A stretch of 5,098 bases of DNA from Pseudomonadaceae bacterium UBA5811. Lineage in GTDB: Bacteria > Pseudomonadota > Gammaproteobacteria > Pseudomonadales > Pseudomonadaceae. Below, in pieces: positions 1-5,098 of this stretch. The stretch covers positions 1 through 5,098 of the forward strand of contig DIDB01000029.1 in NCBI GenBank assembly GCA_002417905.1, written 5' to 3'. Made by a program: the position numbers and the translations under genes. Below the pieces are notes generated by a model. It was not told where the DNA came from. It ran no database searches and was given only the letters and a program-made list of their open reading frames with translations. The first letter of the stretch is position 1. Every line of letters begins with the position of its first letter.

Positions 1-540
1 ACGGCCGAATACGGCATGCTGCCCCGGGCCACCGGGGAACGGAATGCCCGGGAGGCTAGCCGGGGCAAGCAGGGCGGCCGGACCCTGGAGATCCAGCGGC
101 TGATTGGCCGGTCGTTGCGGGCGGCGCTGGATATGTCGAAACTGGGCGAGAACACCCTGTTTATTGACTGTGATGTGATCCAGGCGGATGGCGGTACCCG
201 CACGGCGTCCATCACCGGGGCCATGGTGGCGCTGGTGGATGCCCTGACCCTGCTGAAAAAGCGTGGAACGCTCAAGACGGATCCGCTGCGCCAGATGGTA
301 GCGGCGGTTTCCGTGGGCATCTATCAGGGCCAGCCGGTGCTGGATCTGGATTACCTGGAAGATTCGGCGGCCGGAACCGATCTGAATGTGGTGATGACCG
401 ATGGCGGCGGCTTTATCGAGGTGCAGGGGACGGCCGAGGGCACGCCGTTCCAGCCGGATGAATTCAATGCCATGCTGGAGCTGGCGCGCAACGGGTTGCA
501 GGAGATTTTTGCCCTGCAGAAAGCAGCGCTGGCAGACTGA
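1..540 (+). CDS. rph: Ribonuclease PH (tRNA nucleotidyltransferase), 5' end missing
   Basis: Phosphate-dependent 3'-to-5' exoribonuclease that trims the 3' ends of tRNA precursors in the cytoplasm and belongs to the PNPase/RNase PH fold family. The reading frame is open from base 1 (first residues [14 protein letters not shown]) and runs for 179 residues to a TGA. The family is about 238 residues, so roughly 59 N-terminal residues lie outside the window; the Met at base 16 is internal, not the start. Visible family motifs are GKQGGRT (residues 22-28 of the fragment, its Arg matching the phosphate-binding Arg86), [12 protein letters not shown] (63-74, containing the match to Thr125/Arg126), the acidic stretch DLDYLEDS (115-122) with the likely metal and catalytic Asp residues, and VQGTAEG near the C-terminus. 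No frameshift or missing key residue is seen. A DUF4870 gene follows 30 bases later on the same strand, probably co-transcribed. Confidence 0.97.
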   Translation, partial: TAEYGMLPRATGERNAREASRGKQGGRTLEIQRLIGRSLRAALDMSKLGENTLFIDCDVIQADGGTRTASITGAMVALVDALTLLKKRGTLKTDPLRQMVAAVSVGIYQGQPVLDLDYLEDSAAGTDLNVVMTDGGGFIEVQGTAEGTPFQPDEFNAMLELARNGLQEIFALQKAALAD

Positions 541-570
541 GGGCTGATCCGGAAACAGGAGGAGTCAGGG

Positions 571-948
571 ATGCAGGATGAATACCCGTTGCTGCCGGGC
601 GGAATACCGGAGCGGGAGGTGCGCCAGTGGGCCATGCTCTGCCATTACGCTGCCTTTTTTGGGCTGCTGGTGCCGATGATTGGCAATGTGCTGGGACCGC
701 TGGTGCTCTGGCAGCTCAAGCGGGAGTCGCATCCCTTTATTGACCAGCAGGGCCGGGAAGCGCTGAACTTCCAGATCACCTACAGCCTGGCCATGATGCT
801 GTGCGGGGTGCTGGCCTGGGTGGTGATCGGTTTTCCGCTGATGGCGCTGTTCAGCCTGGTGGCCCTGGCGCTGGTGATCATTGCCGGCATCAAGGCCAAC
901 AGTGGTGTACCGTACCGGTATCCGTTCTGCTGGCGGCTGGTCCGCTGA
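571..948 (+). CDS. DUF4870 family small membrane protein
   Basis: A 125-residue protein of unknown function, recognised as DUF4870 (Tic20-like small membrane proteins). It has a hydrophilic N-terminus (1-17), a first hydrophobic segment at about 20-46, the family signature HPFIDQQGREALNFQIT (54-70) between membrane segments, a long hydrophobic stretch at about 72-106 probably holding two helices, and the typical short tail YRYPFCWRLVR (115-125). No signal peptide or catalytic motif is visible, so an inner-membrane location is inferred. The start at 571 is supported by a strong Shine-Dalgarno sequence, AGGAGGAG at 557-564, six bases upstream. It follows rph closely and is probably in its operon. 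To my knowledge P. aeruginosa also has such a gene between rph and crc, so the position looks conserved. Family assignment is firm; function is not known. Confidence 0.9.
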   Translation: MQDEYPLLPGGIPEREVRQWAMLCHYAAFFGLLVPMIGNVLGPLVLWQLKRESHPFIDQQGREALNFQITYSLAMMLCGVLAWVVIGFPLMALFSLVALALVIIAGIKANSGVPYRYPFCWRLVR

Positions 949-953
949 GCCGT

Positions 954-976
954 TCCGGCCCGGATTCCGGGCCGGA
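954..976. terminator. Perfect GC hairpin between convergent DUF4870 gene and crc (possible bidirectional terminator)
   Basis: CCGGCCCGG at 955-963 and CCGGGCCGG at 967-975 are exact reverse complements with a three-base ATT loop; T954/A976 adds a tenth pair. The hairpin sits six bases after the DUF4870 stop and three bases before the crc stop codon on the other strand, where a shared terminator is expected. No run of T follows on either strand, so it is not a classical intrinsic terminator. It may instead stall polymerase, assist Rho, or protect mRNA 3' ends. Confidence 0.4.
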
Positions 977-978
977 GG

Positions 979-1758
979 TTATACGCCGAGCGTCCAGTCG
1001 TAATCGACAATCAGGGGCGCGTGTCCGGAGAAACGTGGCTGGTGGGGCAGGCGGGCATTGCGTACAAAGCGGCGCAGGCCGGAAGTCAGGATCTGGTAGT
1101 CAAAGCGCCAGCCCAGGTTCAGCAGCTCGCCCTGCTCCGTATCTGGCCACCAGCTGTACAGGTCAGCCTCCCGGTTGACCTCCCGCAGGGCATCCACATA
1201 GCCCAGACTGCCAAAAATATCATTCAGCCAGCTCCGTTCCTGGGGCAGGAAGCCGGGCTGTTGCTGGCAGTCCCGCCAGTTCCGGACATCCAGTTTCTGG
1301 TGGGCCACATACAGCGAGCTGCAGTAGATGTACTCCCGGCGCTTGCGGCGCTGCTTGTCCAGATAGTGGCCCAGATCATCCATAAAGCGGAATTTCTGCT
1401 CCAGGCCGCTTTCACCATCCATGCCGGAGGGCATCAGCAGCGAAGCAATGCTGAGCTTGTCAAAGTCGGCCTGCAGGTAGCGGCCATAGCGGTCAGCAGC
1501 TTCAAAGCCAAGGCCCATGATGATGGCCTTGGGCTGCAGGCGCGAATAGATGGCCACGCCACCCTCCGCCGGGTTTTCGCTGTCACAGGCGTACAGGAAG
1601 TAGCCATCCAGCTGGAAGGCGGGGTCGTCCAGTTCCACGGCAGAGGCGCGTGTGTCCTGAAGGCAGATTACATCGGCATTCTGTGCCTGCAGCCAGCTGA
1701 GCAGCCCCCGCTGTGCTGCTGCCTGAATACCATTCACATTGACACTGATGATCCGCAT
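979..1758 (-). CDS. crc: Catabolite repression control protein Crc
   Basis: A 259-residue member of the exonuclease III/endonuclease-exonuclease-phosphatase fold, with the same length and near-identical motifs to Pseudomonas Crc. Known role of the family: Crc has no demonstrated nuclease activity and acts with Hfq on A-rich sites near ribosome binding sites to repress translation of catabolic genes; the small RNAs CrcZ/CrcY relieve this. Visible features are [14 protein letters not shown] at the N-terminus, ICLQDTR (31-37) with Asp where ExoIII has its catalytic Glu34, [19 protein letters not shown] (137-155) where ExoIII has the catalytic GDxN motif, RFDYQIL (218-224), and SGHAPL (244-249) where ExoIII has SDHAP. 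The loss of these residues separates it from a true exonuclease III. The ATG at 1758 has AGGGA (1765-1769, - strand) six bases upstream. It diverges from pyrE and converges on the rph/DUF4870 pair. Confidence 0.96.
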   Translation of the reverse strand: MRIISVNVNGIQAAAQRGLLSWLQAQNADVICLQDTRASAVELDDPAFQLDGYFLYACDSENPAEGGVAIYSRLQPKAIIMGLGFEAADRYGRYLQADFDKLSIASLLMPSGMDGESGLEQKFRFMDDLGHYLDKQRRKRREYIYCSSLYVAHQKLDVRNWRDCQQQPGFLPQERSWLNDIFGSLGYVDALREVNREADLYSWWPDTEQGELLNLGWRFDYQILTSGLRRFVRNARLPHQPRFSGHAPLIVDYDWTLGV

Positions 1759-1839
1759 AAATGGTCCCTGAAAAATTCAGCATGTATCATAACGGACCCA
1801 GTATATACCGCCAGAACCGCCAGTTTCGGAGCTGTTTTC
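1759..1839. promoter_or_regulatory. Divergent crc/pyrE intergenic region with candidate promoters
   Basis: These 81 bases lie between the start codons of crc (leftward) and pyrE (rightward), so promoters for both should lie here or within the opposite gene. On the - strand, TATACT (1800-1805) and TATGAT (1786-1791) resemble sigma-70 -10 boxes; on the + strand, TATCAT (1785-1790) and TATATA (1802-1807) do. No convincing -35 box is found at the right spacing for any of them, so the choice is open. The region also has a direct repeat CCGCCAG (1808-1814 and 1817-1823) and a short palindrome CTGAAAAATTCAG (1768-1780). No hairpin followed by a T run, as expected of a pyrimidine attenuator, is seen before pyrE. 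Confidence 0.4.
1828..1831 (+). promoter_or_regulatory. pyrE ribosome binding site
   Basis: GGAG lies eight bases before the ATG at 1840. This fixes the pyrE start, because the reading frame stays open far upstream across the antisense strand of crc and offers many false starts. The protein beginning MQDYQRAF at this ATG matches the pseudomonad PyrE N-terminus. Confidence 0.7.
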
Positions 1840-2481
1840 ATGCAGGATTATCAACGCGCCTTTATCCGTTTCGCCATTGAGCGCGGGGTGTTGCGCTTCG
1901 GCGAATTTACCCTGAAGTCGGGGCGCGTCAGCCCTTATTTTTTTAATGCCGGGCTATTTAATACGGGTACGGCCCTGGCCCGGCTGGGGCAGTTTTATGC
2001 GGCGGCCCTGCAGGACAGCCAGCTGCCGTTTGATGTGCTGTTTGGCCCGGCCTATAAAGGCATCCCGCTGGTGGCCACTGTGGCGGTAGCCATGGCCGGG
2101 CAGTACCAGCGGGATCTGCCCTGGTGTTTTAACCGCAAGGAGGCCAAGGATCATGGCGAGGGCGGCAGTCTGGTCGGGGCTGAACTGAAAGGCCGGGCGC
2201 TGATTGTGGATGATGTGATTACGGCGGGTACGGCCATCCGTGAGGTGGTGCAGATCATCCGCCAGCAGGGAGCCGAGCCGGCAGGTGCCCTGATTGCCTT
2301 TAACCGCCAGGAACGGGGCAAGGGCGCGCTTTCGGCCATCCAGGAAGTTGAGCAGGACTTTTTAATGCCAGTAATCAGCATTGTGTCACTGAATCAGGTG
2401 ATGGACTATCTGGTATCCGATGCCCGGCTCAAGCACTATTTACCGGCCATTGAGGCGTATCGGGCGCAGTATGGCGTCTAG
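1840..2481 (+). CDS. pyrE: Orotate phosphoribosyltransferase
   Basis: Catalyses orotate + PRPP to orotidine 5'-monophosphate + pyrophosphate, the fifth step of de novo pyrimidine synthesis, as a cytoplasmic dimer. The 213-residue length matches pseudomonad and enterobacterial PyrE. Visible features are [19 protein letters not shown] (20-38) with the conserved Lys26, [10 protein letters not shown] (68-77), the flexible catalytic loop [11 protein letters not shown] (99-109) with Lys100, Lys103 and His105, and the PRPP-binding motif [13 protein letters not shown] (120-132). The start at 1840 is chosen from a GGAG site and from the family N-terminus; an upstream in-frame GTG at 1021 would add 273 residues that are only the antisense of crc. 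A secreted-protein gene follows after 21 bases, probably in the same transcript. Unlike the rph-pyrE arrangement of E. coli, pyrE here cannot be read through from rph because crc intervenes in the opposite direction. Confidence 0.97.
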   Translation: MQDYQRAFIRFAIERGVLRFGEFTLKSGRVSPYFFNAGLFNTGTALARLGQFYAAALQDSQLPFDVLFGPAYKGIPLVATVAVAMAGQYQRDLPWCFNRKEAKDHGEGGSLVGAELKGRALIVDDVITAGTAIREVVQIIRQQGAEPAGALIAFNRQERGKGALSAIQEVEQDFLMPVISIVSLNQVMDYLVSDARLKHYLPAIEAYRAQYGV

Positions 2482-2502
2482 CTGACCAGAACAGGAAAAA
2501 CC

Positions 2503-3112
2503 ATGGCCGGAGCAGCCCTGAGATTCCTGCTGCTCCTGCTGGGAGTGGCCCTGCCGGGCTGGGCCGCTGCGGGCGGGCCGGTCCTGTTTTACCGTTATCT
2601 GGATGACCACGGCGGGGTGGTGGTCAACCGTTCGGGTGTACCGCCGCAGTATATTGGCCGTGGGTATGAAGTGCTGAATGAGCAGGCGGTGGTTGTCCAG
2701 ACGGTGCCACCTGCGCCCTCAGCGGAAGAGTTTCGCCAGCAGCAGGCCCGGAAACAGCAGCAGCTGCAGGACCGGCAGTTGCTGCTGCTGTATTCCAGTG
2801 TGGCGGATGTCGATCAGGCCCGGACCCGCAAACTGGCCGAGATTGACAGCCTGATTGCAGTGGCCCGGGCCAGCCAGACTTCGGTGGCCGCGCTGCAGTC
2901 CCGGCTGCAGCAGCAGGCCGGTGACAGCCAGCGGGCGGGTGCTGATGTGCCGGACTATATCCGTGAGCGGCTGGCGCAGCTTGACCAGGAACAGGCCCGG
3001 CTGGCACAGGGCATTGAGCGTTACCGCCAGCTCCGCCAGAGCGCCGAGCAGTCTTATGCCGCTGACCGGGCCCGGCTGCTGGTACTGCAGGGACCGGCCA
3101 GCACCAGCCAGT

Positions 3113-3114
<2 letters not shown>
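2503..3114 (+). CDS. Secreted DUF4124-like protein with Gln-rich coiled coil
   Basis: A 203-residue predicted exported protein of unknown function. Residues 1-23 form a signal peptide: one Arg at position 7, a Leu-rich core (LLLLL, 9-13) and a likely cleavage site after WAAA (20-23), so the mature protein should be periplasmic; no lipobox Cys is present. Residues 28-58 (LFYRYLDDHGGVVVNRSGVP and on to GYEVLN) resemble the N-terminal DUF4124 module found in many exported gammaproteobacterial proteins. A Pro-rich hinge (VPPAPS, 68-73) leads to a Gln/Arg/Ala-rich region, about 74-195, with heptad-like hydrophobic spacing, probably mostly helical coiled coil. The ATG at 2503 has AGGA (2493-2496) six bases upstream, and the gene lies 21 bases after pyrE. 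I recall similar genes between pyrE and argB in pseudomonads, so it appears to be a conserved neighbour rather than an acquired one. The DUF4124 assignment is moderate; the function is unknown. Confidence 0.85.
2754..2791. repeat. CAG/CTG inverted repeat inside the secreted-protein gene
   Basis: ACAGCAGCAGC (2754-2764) and GCTGCTGCTGT (2781-2791) are exact reverse complements with 16 bases between them. The left arm encodes part of the Gln run KQQQLQ and the right arm part of a Leu run. The mRNA could fold into an 11-pair stem here. It may be no more than a result of adjacent CAG (Gln) and CTG (Leu) codon runs. Confidence 0.6.
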
Positions 3115-4034
<920 letters not shown>

Positions 4035-5098
4035 TCAGAACGGCAGGTTAAGGTCAGGAGCAACCCCAAGCAGCTGCTCCCGGAACAGGGTCTGGATCCG
4101 GCGGAGCTCTTCCGCCGTACGGCCCTCAAAGCGCAGCACCAGTACCGGGGTGGTGTTGGAGGCCCGGACCAGCCCCCAGCCTTCGGGAAAGTCCACCCGG
4201 ACGCCATCCAGGGTGGCTACCCTGGCCCCGTCGCCCCACCGGGCCTGGCGCTGCAGGGCTCCGATCAGGGAAAACTTGCTGTCCTCGGTGACCGGTACAT
4301 TGATTTCAGGGGTCGAGACATCCACCGGAAAATCACTGAACACCTTACTGGCCGGGCGGGCATCGGCGGCGAGGATTTCCAGCAGCCGGGCTGCGCTGTA
4401 CAGGCCATCATCAAAACCGTACCAGCGCTCCTGGAAGAACAGGTGACCGCTCATTTCTCCGGCCAGCAGCGCCCCGGTTTCCTTCATCTTTTTCTTGATC
4501 AGCGAATGGCCGGTTTTCCACATCAGTGGCCGGCCTCCGCAGGCCGCGATCAGCTGGGGCAGGCGCCGGGTGCATTTCACATCGAAAATGATTTCCGCGC
4601 CGGGATTGCGGGCCAGCACATCCCGGGCGCAGAGCATCAGCAGCTGGTCCGGGTAGATGATCTGGCCCTGCTCGGTCACCACGCCCACCCGGTCGCCATC
4701 GCCATCAAAGGCCAGCCCGAGGTCGGCCTGTTCAGCCTGGACCCGGGCGACCAGATCCCGCAGGTTTTCCGGCTTGCCGGGGTCCGGGTGGTGGTTGGGA
4801 AAGTGGCCGTCCACCTCGCAGAACATGGGAATCACCTGACAGCCCAGCGCCTGCAGCAGTCCGGGGGCGATTTCGCCGGCCACACCGTTGCCACAGTCCA
4901 CCACCACCTTCAGGGGCCGCTGCAGATGGATATCCCCGGCAATGCGCTGGATATAACGCTCCTGCAGGTCCACGGCCCGTACCTGGCCCGCCGGGCCGCT
5001 GGTCAGGCTGGCGGTATCAATGCGCTGGCGCAGCCGCTGGATCTGCTCATTGGCCAGGGTATCGCCGGCAATGACAATCTTGAAGCCGTTATAGTCCG
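4035..5098 (-). CDS. algC: Phosphomannomutase/phosphoglucomutase AlgC, 5' end missing
   Basis: Interconverts mannose or glucose 6-phosphate and 1-phosphate through a glucose 1,6-bisphosphate type intermediate; in Pseudomonas it feeds alginate, LPS core, rhamnolipid and other exopolysaccharides. The frame is open to the window edge, giving 353 residues that begin DYNGFKIVIAGDTLANEQ; the GTG at 4973 is an internal Val codon, not a start. Compared with the 463-residue P. aeruginosa enzyme, about 110 residues are missing, and the catalytic phosphoserine (TGSHNP motif) would lie only a few residues beyond the edge. Visible motifs are the Mg-binding loop DGDGDR (fragment residues 131-136, bases 4689-4706), FDVKCTRR, WKTGHSLIKKKMKETGALLA followed by GEMSGH for sugar recognition, and the C-terminal phosphate-binding loop RASNTTPVLVLRF. 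It ends NLPF-TGA 15 bases before argB. Whether the full gene carries an N-terminal membrane extension, as annotated in some relatives, cannot be seen. Confidence 0.96.
   Translation of the reverse strand, partial: DYNGFKIVIAGDTLANEQIQRLRQRIDTASLTSGPAGQVRAVDLQERYIQRIAGDIHLQRPLKVVVDCGNGVAGEIAPGLLQALGCQVIPMFCEVDGHFPNHHPDPGKPENLRDLVARVQAEQADLGLAFDGDGDRVGVVTEQGQIIYPDQLLMLCARDVLARNPGAEIIFDVKCTRRLPQLIAACGGRPLMWKTGHSLIKKKMKETGALLAGEMSGHLFFQERWYGFDDGLYSAARLLEILAADARPASKVFSDFPVDVSTPEINVPVTEDSKFSLIGALQRQARWGDGARVATLDGVRVDFPEGWGLVRASNTTPVLVLRFEGRTAEELRRIQTLFREQLLGVAPDLNLPF

Noticed and set aside
801..1178. Open frame on the + strand overlapping the DUF4870 3' end and crc 3' end.
   Set aside because: Gly/Arg/Ser-rich shadow frame that crosses the convergent junction and its hairpin; no motif or ribosome binding site.
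1021..1839. A long open frame on the + strand running in frame into pyrE, suggesting a large N-terminal fusion of 273 residues.
   Set aside because: It is the antisense of crc in exact codon register. Stops there would require TTA, CTA or TCA codons in crc, which are rare in GC-rich genes, so the frame stays open by composition. The true PyrE N-terminus and a ribosome binding site are at 1840.
2624..3007. Open frame on the - strand inside the secreted-protein gene.
   Set aside because: Pro/Ala/Gly-rich translation expected from reversed Gln/Leu codon runs; the + strand frame has a signal peptide, ribosome binding site and family resemblance.
4973..4973. Apparent start of a shorter AlgC protein at a GTG codon.
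   Set aside because: The frame continues upstream to the window edge with conserved AlgC sequence (DYNGFKIV), so this is an internal Val codon.

Overview
The window holds a housekeeping block from a fairly GC-rich gammaproteobacterium of the Pseudomonas type (Pseudomonadales in the broad sense). The evidence is the gene order rph - DUF4870 - crc - pyrE - DUF4124-like - argB - algC, and proteins that read almost residue for residue like their pseudomonad counterparts. Crc is especially telling, because it is known mainly from Pseudomonas and related gammaproteobacteria. The genus cannot be fixed by eye; several positions differ from the P. aeruginosa proteins as I remember them, so a relative is as likely as Pseudomonas itself.

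Layout. The left edge cuts rph (RNase PH, C-terminal three quarters, + strand), followed after 30 bases by a small membrane protein of the DUF4870 family. A perfect GC-rich hairpin then separates this pair from crc, which lies on the - strand and converges on it. crc and pyrE diverge from an 81-base intergenic region that must carry both sets of control signals. pyrE (+) is followed 21 bases later by a gene for a secreted, Gln-rich, probably coiled-coil protein, likely in the same operon. That gene meets argB (- strand) tail to tail with only five bases between the stop codons, and a second perfect hairpin spans both stops. algC (- strand, cut by the right edge) lies upstream of argB with a 15-base gap, so algC-argB looks like one transcription unit.

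Functions. rph finishes tRNA 3' ends; pyrE makes OMP in pyrimidine synthesis; argB makes N-acetylglutamyl phosphate in arginine synthesis; algC interconverts hexose phosphates for surface polysaccharides; Crc works with Hfq as a translational repressor in carbon catabolite repression. The DUF4870 protein and the secreted protein have no established function. Nearly every base is assigned: the only spacers are 30, 30, 81, 21, 5 and 15 bases, so no stretch above 300 bases lacks a gene.

I found no mobile element, CRISPR array, tRNA, rRNA or convincing undescribed system. The items most worth a second look are the uncharacterised secreted protein, the split of rph from pyrE by an opposing crc, short repeats in the crc/pyrE spacer, and the matching hairpins at both convergent junctions.
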